Assembly (NCBI GenBank): GCA_016297915.1
Contig: JAEDFU010000003.1
Location: forward strand, 1-64,000
Length of the DNA: 64,000 bases
Reading direction: 5' to 3'
Origin: Clostridia bacterium
Lineage (GTDB): Bacteria; Bacillota; Clostridia; Christensenellales; UBA1242
Each line of letters starts with the position of its first letter. Within the stretch, counting starts at the first letter, position 1. The notes beneath the pieces are model-generated. The model was not told the origin of the DNA. It saw only the letters and a list, made by a program, of their open reading frames with translations, and did not search any database. The translations under genes were made by a program, and so were the position numbers. This document shows, piece by piece, positions 8,426 to 17,312 of the stretch.

Positions 8426-11400
8426 ATGAAAAAGTTTATTGTTTATTTGCTAGTTATCATCGTAGCAGTATCTTTGGGCTTTGCAGTATTCTATTTGGTT
8501 AGGGATAATGAAGTTATCTCTATCTCTAGTGCGTCTATTTATAAGGACGCTGGGGACAATTTTACAATTGACCTCAAACACGCAAACAAAAAGTCATACA
8601 CAAGTATAACAATTTCAACAAGTAATGCAAGCGTTGTGTCTTATGACAAAAAGTCTAATACTTTTACTGCTAACGCTGGTGGCGTTGCAAGAGTTAATTT
8701 TAGAACTACAAATGCAAAATTTAGAAATTTGTGGTGCGATGTTATAGTTGGTGACGGAACTGTTGAATCACCATTCTATATCTCTACTCCTAATCAATTG
8801 GCAGCAATTGGTATGGGACAAGAAATTATCACGGACGGTGTAGCTACTGGAGTTTACGCTGGTGGTAGCGAGTATCCAGAGTATACATCAGACAAATGCT
8901 ACAAACTTGTATCTAGTATTGATGCCAAGGATATCAATGAGGGTTTCTGGGTTCCTCTCAGACCTTTTGGTGGTAGATTTGACGGTAATGGCTTTACGAT
9001 AAGCAATATTAATATCGACAAGGACAAATACACTGAGACTTTCAAAAATGCTAGTACATATGATCCTACACTATTCACAACCGAAAATGTTGGACTTTTC
9101 CAAAAAGTTTTGAAAGGTGCAAATGTATACAATCTCAAACTTGAAAATGTTACAGCAGCTGGCAGATATACAAATTTTGGTGTAATCACTGCCGAAAACT
9201 ATGGCACAATTGAGAGAATTGAGGTCAAAGACGCATATCTATCTTGCGAGACTGAGGTGTTTGGTGGCCTTGTTGCTAAGAACATCACAACCGAAGAGGG
9301 CGAAAATGATACTTATGTAAGACACATTGCAAGAATAGATAGATGTAGTATCAACATGACACTTGGCAAAAAGGTTGTTTATGTAGACGATCAAGCAAAC
9401 GAGGTAATCTTGGGCGCTAATGGTATTGTAGGTGGACTTGTTGGAAACAACTTGGGCGGAACAATCGTTTACTCTTATGTAACTGGCGAAGTTGCTTTTG
9501 GTGACGATAGCGTTACACCAATTGTTTATGGTGGACTTGTTGCTAATAATACTTATATTACTCTAACTAAGTTTGCAGGTAACTATACATCTACTTTGCA
9601 AGGTGGCAATATCAAAGATTGTTATTCTAATCTTAAGACTAACTTTGATTGCAATCATACAAATTCAGATAGTTTGTTTGCTGGTGCTATTGCAACCAAC
9701 ACCGATACAAGCACATCTATTTACAAAAATGATTCTGCTAAGGAAATTGTACATAACTATCTAATCGGTATTTATTATAACAAAGACAATCTAAATGCTG
9801 TGCAACAAGATGTAACCAAAGGCTTTGGCGGAATTGCAAAATTTAATTACAAGACAACAACTTTTGCTTTCACTGAGGAAAAGATGATTGTTTGGGGATT
9901 AACCGAGGCAGAAATGAAAGACCAAGCAAATTTCTTGTCTCACACATCTCAAGAGATTGAGTTTAATGACAAGGGTGAGTCTTTGGGAATTATCTCTACA
10001 AATATTCCTTGGTTATTTGGAACTGTTTGGGCAATTGATGAGGAGACAAATGGTGGCAAACCATATCTAAACTATCAATTGATATATATTCCAGATGACT
10101 TTGCAACAGCAGGCGTTCCTGTTATTATTAATTCAAACAAATATACTTTTGAAAAAGGTGAGATTGAGGTTACTCCTCGTATCGTTAGCGGAACAGACGG
10201 CAAACTAAATATGATTGTTGGTGAGACCTATCAAGTCAAAGTCAACCCACAAGGTTACACTTTTGCTTGGTTCTCAAGTGACGCAAGCGTTGTTAGCGTA
10301 GATAGCAATGGCGTGCTTACAGCTCTCAAACCGGGCGTTGTAACAATCACCGTATCCAACAAGAGCGGAATCAACGATTCACTTACAGTTTATGTAAGCA
10401 AGACGGTTTATAATATTACTAATTATCCAGACCAAATTGATGTAGCTAAGGGCAAGTCTTACACATTTAGTGGTGCTCTAGTAACCCCTACAACTACACC
10501 TGCTTATGCTATTTCTAATACAAATATTGCATCAGTTTCAACTAGTGGAGATAATGTTACAGTTACAGGTATCACAGCAGGTGACACTTATCTTACAATC
10601 ACAGCTGGAGATACAGTTGTAACAATACCTGTCAAAGTATCTGATGTAAGCGATAGCGTAAGTATCGTTCTTCAAGAGAAATATATAAATGTAGATTGGA
10701 ACGGAACAAGTGCAGTTACTGGATTTGTTCAAGTTAGATCTATTACAAATAGTTTGGGTGCAGATGTATCTAGTAGTTGCGAAGTTGGTTTCTACTCTTC
10801 AAATACAAATGTAGTAACTATTGACTCTAGATCTGGCAAGTACACAGTCAAGGGTGCAGGTACTGCAAGTATTGGTGTATATATACTTTCTAGCAATGCA
10901 GGTTATACCGGAAGAACAACTGCATACATTACAGTTACAAATTCCGTTACACCTAAGCCAAGCACAACTCTAAATCTAAATTGTACTTCGTGCAATATCG
11001 AACTTGGCAAGACATATCCACTTTATGCAACCAATTCAAGTCAAGCTCTTAGCGTATACTTCTCACCAACAGGTGTTGCAAGTTATCAAAACGGAGTGCT
11101 AACAGGACTTTCTGTTGGAACAACCACAGCATATGTATCAACTGTTGAGGCTGACGGCACAATCCTTTCTAACAAGGTTAATATCACAGTATTCAAACAA
11201 AACATTACAGTAACACTCAACTTGTCTGCAACTAAGACACAAGTCAATGTTGGAGATACTGTTACAGTTACAGCTGTATGTAGCGACGCTAGTCAAACAT
11301 TATCTTGGACTTACAATGGAATGACCTTGGGCGCATTTAATACAACAAATTCTAGTCTTGCAACCATTAATCAATCTAGCAACAAAAATGCAACTATCAA

Positions 11401-12892
11401 GATGAATGGTGCAGGCTCAGTAACAGTATCTGTGAGCGTATTGGGAGTATCCAAATCTATTACAATCACAGCATTGCAAGTTGGCGGACCATACATCTAC
11501 AATGCAGAACAACTTAATGCTATTAGAAATAACCCAAGCAAAGATTATATTCTAGCTGCAAATATTGATTTGAGTTCTTATAATGGTGGCACTTGGATTC
11601 CAATTGGAACCAAACAAAATCCATTCACAGGAACAATCAGAAATCTCGGTTCGTTTACAATTTCTAATATCAATATCAATACAGGTTATGATGATGCAGG
11701 ATTATTCGGATATGGCAGAGGATGTATCATTGACGGATTGAGAATCAACAATGCAACTGTTCGTGGCGGAAATTCCGGAGCAATCATGGGTACAGGCGAA
11801 GGCATTAGTATTGCTAATTGTTGGGTATCAGGAGTAAATGTTAATGGTTCATTTACAGCAGGTGGAATTGCAGGCAAAATTACATACAATTCAACAATCA
11901 AGTCAAATAGCGTTGTTGGTTATACATCCATAATTGCAGGAACTAACGGAAACAACAACATTAATTATGTTGGTGGAATTATCGGAAAAGCGACTGACTC
12001 AGTTATATACGGATGCAAATCTAATGTTCAGGGCAATATCTCACTAGCTTCACAGACTTATGGTTATGCTGGTGGTATTGTAGGTTATACAAATTATAGG
12101 GTTGCTAATTGTACAGTTAGAGCAAATATTTCTGCTAACAATTCAGATAGAGACTATGCTGGCGGTATCGTTGGTTATGCTATTAGTGATGTAACTAGTT
12201 GTATTGTTCTTAATACAAGCGTTACTGGTTATTATGCTGGTGGTATCGGCGGTGCTCTTAATACAACTAAGGGTAGTTCGTTTGGATTTAACGATTATAC
12301 CAATGGCTATAGACTTGAGGATGCCAAATTCTATACTTATTCTGCAGATGTAGACCAAGTAGCTGTCAAAGAAACAGTGACTATCAAGGGTACTCAAATC
12401 GGCGGACTATTTGGAATTATCAACTCAGGCGTAGTTATGAATTGTTATACAAGAGCTACACTCAATGGCTCATCATCCAATTCCGTTATGGGTGGATTTG
12501 CTGCATATATCTTTGCAAGTGGATTTACCAATGCGGGCGGTAGCGGTAATGTAGGCGTTGTAACCAATTGTTATAGTGCATGTGAGTTTAGAGGCAGTGG
12601 CAAAAAATTTGCAATAAGCGGATCGTTTGTTCACAATATCGCAGGAGACAACAAAGCAAGCAATCCTCGTAACGCAGGATATTGCTTCAATTACTTGTTT
12701 GACAAATCTCTTGCTGGCAATGCTCAATACTATACAAACGCAAATTTATTCAAAAAAGATAACATCGGTGCAAAACACTCAACTAAGGATATGAAGAAAG
12801 CATCTACTTATCAAGACAAAGGTTTCTCCACAACATATTGGAACTTGGGTTCAGGTTATGCTACACTCAAAGTTGAGAGCAGTTTGTTGTAA
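8426..12892 (+). CDS. Giant surface protein with GLUG/beta-helix and Ig-like (BIG2) domains
   Basis: 1488 residues, GGGGGAG ribosome site. One N-terminal membrane segment (about 4-27) acts as signal anchor. An Ig-like region (about 30-110) leads to a first beta-helix section with GLUG-type units such as VGLFQKV and GGLVGNNLGG (about 115-560). Then come about five BIG2-like Ig domains (about 570-1015), recognisable by 'NGVLTALKPG' and 'NGVLTGLSVG'. A second GLUG section follows (about 1018-1480) with AGGIAGKI, AGGIVGY and IGGLFGI repeats. It is exported and probably displayed as an adhesin or cell-envelope scaffold. No LPXTG motif or SLH domain is visible, so attachment seems to be by the N-terminus. 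Monocistronic. Confidence 0.8.
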   Translation: MKKFIVYLLVIIVAVSLGFAVFYLVRDNEVISISSASIYKDAGDNFTIDLKHANKKSYTSITISTSNASVVSYDKKSNTFTANAGGVARVNFRTTNAKFRNLWCDVIVGDGTVESPFYISTPNQLAAIGMGQEIITDGVATGVYAGGSEYPEYTSDKCYKLVSSIDAKDINEGFWVPLRPFGGRFDGNGFTISNINIDKDKYTETFKNASTYDPTLFTTENVGLFQKVLKGANVYNLKLENVTAAGRYTNFGVITAENYGTIERIEVKDAYLSCETEVFGGLVAKNITTEEGENDTYVRHIARIDRCSINMTLGKKVVYVDDQANEVILGANGIVGGLVGNNLGGTIVYSYVTGEVAFGDDSVTPIVYGGLVANNTYITLTKFAGNYTSTLQGGNIKDCYSNLKTNFDCNHTNSDSLFAGAIATNTDTSTSIYKNDSAKEIVHNYLIGIYYNKDNLNAVQQDVTKGFGGIAKFNYKTTTFAFTEEKMIVWGLTEAEMKDQANFLSHTSQEIEFNDKGESLGIISTNIPWLFGTVWAIDEETNGGKPYLNYQLIYIPDDFATAGVPVIINSNKYTFEKGEIEVTPRIVSGTDGKLNMIVGETYQVKVNPQGYTFAWFSSDASVVSVDSNGVLTALKPGVVTITVSNKSGINDSLTVYVSKTVYNITNYPDQIDVAKGKSYTFSGALVTPTTTPAYAISNTNIASVSTSGDNVTVTGITAGDTYLTITAGDTVVTIPVKVSDVSDSVSIVLQEKYINVDWNGTSAVTGFVQVRSITNSLGADVSSSCEVGFYSSNTNVVTIDSRSGKYTVKGAGTASIGVYILSSNAGYTGRTTAYITVTNSVTPKPSTTLNLNCTSCNIELGKTYPLYATNSSQALSVYFSPTGVASYQNGVLTGLSVGTTTAYVSTVEADGTILSNKVNITVFKQNITVTLNLSATKTQVNVGDTVTVTAVCSDASQTLSWTYNGMTLGAFNTTNSSLATINQSSNKNATIKMNGAGSVTVSVSVLGVSKSITITALQVGGPYIYNAEQLNAIRNNPSKDYILAANIDLSSYNGGTWIPIGTKQNPFTGTIRNLGSFTISNININTGYDDAGLFGYGRGCIIDGLRINNATVRGGNSGAIMGTGEGISIANCWVSGVNVNGSFTAGGIAGKITYNSTIKSNSVVGYTSIIAGTNGNNNINYVGGIIGKATDSVIYGCKSNVQGNISLASQTYGYAGGIVGYTNYRVANCTVRANISANNSDRDYAGGIVGYAISDVTSCIVLNTSVTGYYAGGIGGALNTTKGSSFGFNDYTNGYRLEDAKFYTYSADVDQVAVKETVTIKGTQIGGLFGIINSGVVMNCYTRATLNGSSSNSVMGGFAAYIFASGFTNAGGSGNVGVVTNCYSACEFRGSGKKFAISGSFVHNIAGDNKASNPRNAGYCFNYLFDKSLAGNAQYYTNANLFKKDNIGAKHSTKDMKKASTYQDKGFSTTYWNLGSGYATLKVESSLL

Positions 12893-12911
12893 TCAAAAAT
12901 AGACAAAAAAT

Positions 12912-12945
12912 AAATCCATGGTTTGACCATGGATTTGTTTTTTTG
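12912..12945 (+). terminator. Rho-independent terminator
   Basis: AAATCCATGG - TTTGA - CCATGGATTT followed by a T run. Confidence 0.9.
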
Positions 12946-12981
12946 TTTAATTCCCTCAGAAATATCAAAATTTACTTAAAA

Positions 12982-13257
12982 TTACTCTTGAGGATTTGCT
13001 TTAAGTTCTTCTTCGTATTTTGCAAGAACAAGCTTATTGATTTCTTCCCTAGTAGGAGTATTGATAGGATGAGCAACATCTTTGTACTCACCTTCAGGAG
13101 TCTTACGACTTGGCATACTTACAAAGTAGCCTTGGTTTCCCTCTAATACTTTGATGTCGTGAACTACAAAACAGTTGTCAATTGTGATAGTTGCGACTGC
13201 TTTTAGTTTGCTGTCTCCATTTGGAATCAAACGAATACGAATGTCAGTGATTTTCAA
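12982..13257 (-). CDS. spoVG: SpoVG, RNA/DNA-binding regulator
   Basis: 91 residues matching the SpoVG family throughout: start KITDIRIR, centre FVVHDIKVLEG, then SMPSRKTPEGEYKDVAHPI. In Firmicutes it affects septation, capsule and sporulation and binds nucleic acids. The start codon is TTG (13257 on the minus strand), with AAAAGG nine nt upstream and no ATG available. It is divergent from murC. The minus-strand promoter TTGTGA-17-TAGAAT lies in the shared ~100-nt region and looks vegetative rather than sigma-H. Confidence 0.96.
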   Translation of the reverse strand: MKITDIRIRLIPNGDSKLKAVATITIDNCFVVHDIKVLEGNQGYFVSMPSRKTPEGEYKDVAHPINTPTREEINKLVLAKYEEELKANPQE

Positions 13258-13303
13258 TTGTGTGTACCTTTTCCTTATAAATTAGCACTTCTGCTTACTA
13301 TAT

Positions 13304-13332
13304 TCTAACAAAAATAATTATTTGTCACAACT
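13304..13332 (-). promoter_or_regulatory. spoVG promoter
   Basis: Read on the minus strand: TTGTGA, 17-nt spacer, TAGAAT. It is in the divergent region with murC, about 50 nt before the TTG start. Coordinates are accurate to a few bases. Confidence 0.5.
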
Positions 13333-13350
13333 TTTTTTATGCTGTTTTCA

Positions 13351-13356
13351 TATAAA
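13351..13356 (+). promoter_or_regulatory. -10 element (TATAAA) immediately before the murC start
   Basis: TATAAA ends 5 nt before the murC ATG and no purine-rich ribosome site precedes the ATG, suggesting a leaderless or nearly leaderless mRNA. Confidence 0.4.
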
Positions 13357-13361
13357 ATATT

Positions 13362-14687
13362 ATGAAAATAAACAAATTTTTTAATAATTTAAACATTTTT
13401 TTTGTAGGAATTGGCGGAATTAGTATGTCAGGGCTTGCAAAAATTTCACTCGAAAATGGTGCAAGAGTATCTGGGAGCGATATATCTACAAACGACGAGA
13501 TAACAAGACTGCAGGCTCAAGGCGTAGTTGTTTTTGGCAATCATAGTGCCAAAAATATAACCAGTGATATAAATTTGGTTGTGTATTCTGGAGCAATATC
13601 TACAAGCAATCCAGAACTTGTGAGAGCCAAGGAACTAAATATCAAGACCATGGAACGCTCCAAATTTTTGGGGCAAATATCTAGGTGCTACAATCATGTT
13701 ATTGCTATATCTGGCACTCATGGCAAGACCACAACAACCGCAATGATTGCAGAGATTTTTGCAAACGCAGGCAAAAATCCAACAATACATCTGGGTGGCG
13801 AGAGTGTCAATTTACATCAGAATACTGTCATTGGTGGCAATGATTATATTATCCTTGAGGCGTGCGAGTATAGGGAAAGTTTTTTGCAACTAAACCCCGA
13901 ATGTGGAGTTATTACAAATATAGAGAGCGACCATTTGGATTATTACAAAAACTACAAAAATATCATAAAAGCTTTTGGCAAGTTTGCCAAAAACTCAAGT
14001 ATCCTTGTAACTAATGAACATATCGAGCACAAAAAACTTGTCGATGTCAAAAAGACATTTGCACCCAAAAATATTTGTGTCAAAAATCATGGCTACTTAT
14101 TTGATGTTTACAAAAATAATTCTTTTTATGAAAAGTTTGAACTTAATATAATTGGCAGACACAATATTGATAATGCAATCTTTGCCATAGCAGTTGCAGA
14201 CTTGTATGGTATAAGCAAAGATATTATTCATAGCTCAATTGCAAGTTTTAGAGGATGCAAACGCAGATATGAGCTTATAGGCGATATTTGGCAGACTCCA
14301 ATAATTATAGATTATGCACATCATCCAACCGAGATATCTAATAGTATCCGTGGTGTTAGTGAACATTACAAAAGTATCCTCGTTGTATTTCAGCCACACA
14401 CATATTCTAGGACAAAAACTCTCTTAGATGACTTTGCCAAAGCACTCGCTTCAATTGATAATCTAATTATATTTAAGACCTATCCAGCAAGAGAAAATGA
14501 AATCATTGGTGGCAGGGCATGGGATCTATTTGAGGTCTTAAAAAATCCAAATCTAGCCTATATCGATGATATCAAAAAATTGTATGGTGTCATCCATGAT
14601 GCATGTTATATGAAGATGTACGATTGTGTGCTAATTTTGGGTGCTGGGGATTTGGCTACAAACTTTTGCAAACTACTTCAAAACTAA
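13362..14687 (+). CDS. murC: UDP-N-acetylmuramate-L-alanine ligase (MurC)
   Basis: 441 residues. N-terminal FVGIGGISMSGLA binds the UDP-substrate. The ATP P-loop is GTHGKTTTTAMI (about 119-130), the central-domain motif includes EACEYRESF, and the C-terminal domain has DYAHHPTEI and FQPHTYSRT. It adds L-Ala to UDP-MurNAc in cytoplasmic peptidoglycan synthesis. The ATG at 13362 is the only sensible start because the nucleotide-fold glycine loop follows within 20 residues, yet it has no ribosome site. Usual length. Separate from other mur genes here. Confidence 0.96.
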   Translation: MKINKFFNNLNIFFVGIGGISMSGLAKISLENGARVSGSDISTNDEITRLQAQGVVVFGNHSAKNITSDINLVVYSGAISTSNPELVRAKELNIKTMERSKFLGQISRCYNHVIAISGTHGKTTTTAMIAEIFANAGKNPTIHLGGESVNLHQNTVIGGNDYIILEACEYRESFLQLNPECGVITNIESDHLDYYKNYKNIIKAFGKFAKNSSILVTNEHIEHKKLVDVKKTFAPKNICVKNHGYLFDVYKNNSFYEKFELNIIGRHNIDNAIFAIAVADLYGISKDIIHSSIASFRGCKRRYELIGDIWQTPIIIDYAHHPTEISNSIRGVSEHYKSILVVFQPHTYSRTKTLLDDFAKALASIDNLIIFKTYPARENEIIGGRAWDLFEVLKNPNLAYIDDIKKLYGVIHDACYMKMYDCVLILGAGDLATNFCKLLQN

Positions 14688-14688
14688 T

Positions 14689-14761
14689 CGGTGAATATTT
14701 TTATGTAAAGATTTATTCTTATTTGCGTAAGGATAAACCTTTACACGGCGAATATTTTTAT
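14689..14761 (+). repeat. Hairpin flanked by near-identical direct repeats, downstream of murC
   Basis: An 18-bp stem (14704-14721 with 14728-14745, one mismatch and one G-U) and a 6-nt loop is bracketed by a 16-nt direct repeat, CGGTGAATATTTTTAT at 14689 and CGGCGAATATTTTTAT at 14746 (one difference). It may serve as the murC terminator (T-rich flank) or be a small mobile repeat. Confidence 0.65.
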
Positions 14762-14781
14762 CAAATTAATTACTAAAAGTC

Positions 14782-14810
14782 TTGACTATTGGGTTTGGTT
14801 ATTGTATAAT
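14782..14810 (+). promoter_or_regulatory. Promoter of rpmE
   Basis: TTGACT (14782-14787), 17-nt spacer, TATAAT (14805-14810). A ~100-nt leader follows. Confidence 0.8.
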
Positions 14811-14916
14811 CAAACATGGAATTAAAATTATAGTTGATTTTAAGCCTTGTAGATGGAAATGATTATGTCATCTTCTATCCCAAATAGGATTTTTAGAATT
14901 AGTGAGGTGAATACTT

Positions 14917-15123
14917 ATGAAACAAGACATACATCCAGATTATCACGAAGTGGAAGTTGTTTGTGTTTGTGGCTCTAAGTTTAAAACAAAGTCTACTATC
15001 AAAGGCGATACAATAAGAATTGATGTGTGTGATAAATGTCACCCATTCTATTCTGGTAAGCAAAAACTTGTAGACACTGCTGGTAGAGTAGAGAAGTTTA
15101 AGAAAAAACACAATTTAGATTAA
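14917..15123 (+). CDS. rpmE: Ribosomal protein bL31, zinc-binding form
   Basis: 68 residues. Starts MKQDIHPDYHEVEV and keeps the four zinc cysteines as CVC near residues 16-18 and CDKC near 37-40, then HPFYSGKQKLVDTAGRVEKF. It bridges the large and small ribosomal subunits. GAGGTG precedes the ATG. Zinc-type L31 is often replaced by a zinc-free paralogue under zinc limitation; none is seen here. The leader has a possible imperfect hairpin (about 14850-14880) that could allow autoregulation, not demonstrated. Confidence 0.97.
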   Translation: MKQDIHPDYHEVEVVCVCGSKFKTKSTIKGDTIRIDVCDKCHPFYSGKQKLVDTAGRVEKFKKKHNLD

Positions 15124-15129
15124 TTAAAA

Positions 15130-15172
15130 AATCTAGGCAGACTATATTTATAGTTTGTCTATTTTTTATTTT
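15130..15172 (+). terminator. Rho-independent terminator of rpmE
   Basis: GCAGACTATA pairs with TATAGTTTGTC (G-U pairs included) followed by TATTTTTTATTTT. Confidence 0.75.
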
Positions 15173-15180
15173 AAATTTAG

Positions 15181-15210
15181 TTGCAAAATATACAAAAAAC
15201 AAGTTAAAAT
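15181..15210 (+). promoter_or_regulatory. Promoter of prmC-prfA
   Basis: TTGCAA (15181-15186), 18-nt spacer, TAAAAT (15205-15210). Confidence 0.5.
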
Positions 15211-15269
15211 AATTATGTATCCAAAGAATTAAAAAATCATATATCAAATAAAAATCAAAGGAAATAATT

Positions 15270-16166
15270 ATGAAAAAAAGCGAAATTTTGACTATTGCAT
15301 ACGACAAACTCAAAGCAAGTAATATTCCAGACTATGAGGATAGTGCCAAGAGACTTCTTGCCCATGCACTTGGACTTGAATATGTTGACCTATTCAAACT
15401 AGAAAATATCGACGATGACAAAGTCAGCGATTATCTCAAACTTATTGATGAGAGATGCAATCACGCACCTCTTGACAAGATCATTGGCTACAAGTATTTT
15501 TATACCATCAAAATTCCTTTTAACAAAAATGTGCTTACTCCAAGATATGAGACCGAGCTTATGGTCGATAGAATAGTCACAGACATAAGAATTATCTATG
15601 CACAAGCCAAACTTGGCGTAAACATCAGTCCAATTACAGTATTAGATATGTGCACAGGTTCAGGATGTGTTGGTCTTGCAATTGCCAATACAACAGGTGC
15701 CAATGTAACTCTTTGTGATGTGGATAATAATGCACTGAATATTGCCAAGAGTAATAACGAGCTCAACAACAAAATAAGAGAGTCCAAAGGCGAGCCTCCA
15801 ATCAACCCAAATTTTGTGTTGTCAGATATGTTTGACGACATTAAGTGGAAGTTTAATATAATTGTTTGCAACCCTCCTTACATCAAGTCCAAAGACCTAA
15901 ACAAACTCGAAATCGAAGTAAGAGACTTTGACCCAATGCTTGCCCTTGACGGCGGAAAAGACGGATTGGATTTTTATAGAAGAATTGCCAAAGAGGGGCA
16001 CAAATATCTCAAGGATGGCGGAATAATGTATTTGGAAGTAGGTTACGACCAAGCAAGCAAGGTTGCCAAAATGCTTGAGAAAAATTACGAAGTCCAAATC
16101 AAGAAAGATTTGGCAAATATAGATAGATTTATAATCGCAAAAAAGAGAGTAAAAAATGCTAAATAA
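15270..16166 (+). CDS. prmC: Release factor glutamine methyltransferase PrmC
   Basis: 298 residues. N-terminal helical domain (about 1-75) binds the release factor. The Rossmann methyltransferase domain has the SAM motif DMCTGSGCVGLAIA (about 128-141) and the catalytic NPPYI (about 202-206). It methylates the Gln of the GGQ motif in RF1/RF2. It overlaps prfA by 11 nt, the common operon that couples the enzyme with its substrate. Its ATG has a modest AAAGGAA upstream. Confidence 0.95.
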   Translation: MKKSEILTIAYDKLKASNIPDYEDSAKRLLAHALGLEYVDLFKLENIDDDKVSDYLKLIDERCNHAPLDKIIGYKYFYTIKIPFNKNVLTPRYETELMVDRIVTDIRIIYAQAKLGVNISPITVLDMCTGSGCVGLAIANTTGANVTLCDVDNNALNIAKSNNELNNKIRESKGEPPINPNFVLSDMFDDIKWKFNIIVCNPPYIKSKDLNKLEIEVRDFDPMLALDGGKDGLDFYRRIAKEGHKYLKDGGIMYLEVGYDQASKVAKMLEKNYEVQIKKDLANIDRFIIAKKRVKNAK

Positions 16167-17226
16167 AATACGATTTTTGAAAGAAAAATTTTTGGAAATA
16201 GAAAAAGAAATGCTACTTCCAGAGATTATTGCAGACAACAAAAAATACACCGAATTATGCAAGGAATACAACGAACTAGAACCAATAAGTCAGGCCTATG
16301 ATGACTATTCTAAGATATTGAACACCATGCAAGAGGACGAAAAATCTCTTGAGACTGAGACAGATAATGAACTTAGATCTCTACTTAACTCAGAGATTGA
16401 GGATTGCAAAAAAGAAATAGAAAAATTGGACGAGCATATCAAAATTTTGCTTCTTCCAAAGGACGACAATGACGAGCTTAATGTTATTTTGGAAATAAGA
16501 TCTGGTGCAGGCGGAGAGGAGGCAAGTCTTTTTGGAGGAGTGCTACTTAGAATGTACTCAATGTATGCCGAGAGTAAACGCTGGAAGGTTGAAATATTAT
16601 CCGCAAACGAGACCGAACTTGGAGGCATCAAAGAGGCACAAATTAGAATTAGTGGCAAAGGTGCTTATAGCAAATTTAAGTACGAGAGCGGTGTTCACCG
16701 TGTTCAAAGAGTGCCAGAGACCGAGAGTTCTGGTCGAATTCACACAAGTACTGCAACAGTTGCTGTTTTGCCTGAGCATGAGGAAGTTGATGTAGATATT
16801 AATGACAAGGACTTGCAAATTGATGTATATAGATCAGGTGGTGCAGGTGGTCAGCATGTAAACACTACAGATAGTGCTGTTAGAATTACTCACTTGCCAA
16901 CAGGAATAGTTGTTGCTTGCCAAGACGAACGCTCACAACTCAAGAATAGAGAAAAAGCCATGTCAATTCTCAAGAGCAAACTCTATGATTATTTCCAAAT
17001 GCAAGTAGACGAAGAGTATGCAAATAATCGTCGAAATCAAATAGGAACAGGAGACCGAAGCGAGAGAATAAGAACATACAATTATCCTCAAAGCAGACTC
17101 ACCGATCACCGAATTAACTATACTTCTTATAATCTAGAGGCTTTTTTGAATGGAGACTTGGACGACTTGATTTCAAACTTGTCTATAGCCGAACAAAAAG
17201 AAAAACTCGAAAAAATCACTCTATAA
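16156..17226 (+). CDS. prfA: Peptide chain release factor 1
   Basis: 356 residues, normal RF1 length. It has the N-terminal coiled helices, the RSGAGGEEASLF segment, the VHRVQRVPETESSGRIHTSTATVAVLP region typical of RF1 in two adjoining blocks, and the catalytic GGQ in SGGAGGQHVNTTDSA (about 230). It recognises UAA and UAG and triggers peptide release. The start lies within the end of prmC. Terminator right after the stop. Confidence 0.96.
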   Translation: MLNKIRFLKEKFLEIEKEMLLPEIIADNKKYTELCKEYNELEPISQAYDDYSKILNTMQEDEKSLETETDNELRSLLNSEIEDCKKEIEKLDEHIKILLLPKDDNDELNVILEIRSGAGGEEASLFGGVLLRMYSMYAESKRWKVEILSANETELGGIKEAQIRISGKGAYSKFKYESGVHRVQRVPETESSGRIHTSTATVAVLPEHEEVDVDINDKDLQIDVYRSGGAGGQHVNTTDSAVRITHLPTGIVVACQDERSQLKNREKAMSILKSKLYDYFQMQVDEEYANNRRNQIGTGDRSERIRTYNYPQSRLTDHRINYTSYNLEAFLNGDLDDLISNLSIAEQKEKLEKITL

Positions 17227-17230
17227 TTAA

Positions 17231-17260
17231 GACGCAAAGTTCGCTTTGCGTTTTTTTTGT
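17231..17260 (+). terminator. Rho-independent terminator of prmC-prfA
   Basis: ACGCAAAG - TTCG tetraloop - CTTTGCGT, then eight T. Confidence 0.95.
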
Positions 17261-17289
17261 TTGGACAAAACTATAAATGGTGCTATAAT
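17261..17289 (+). promoter_or_regulatory. Promoter of trpS
   Basis: TTGGAC (17261-17266), 17-nt spacer with TGC before TATAAT (17284-17289). The transcript leader is only ~17 nt, so there is no room for a T-box. Confidence 0.75.
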
Positions 17290-17312
17290 TAATCAACCAA
17301 AAAGGAGAATTT

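Noticed and set aside
17290..17312. T-box riboswitch expected before trpS
   Set aside because: The leader is only about 17 nt, too short for any T-box.
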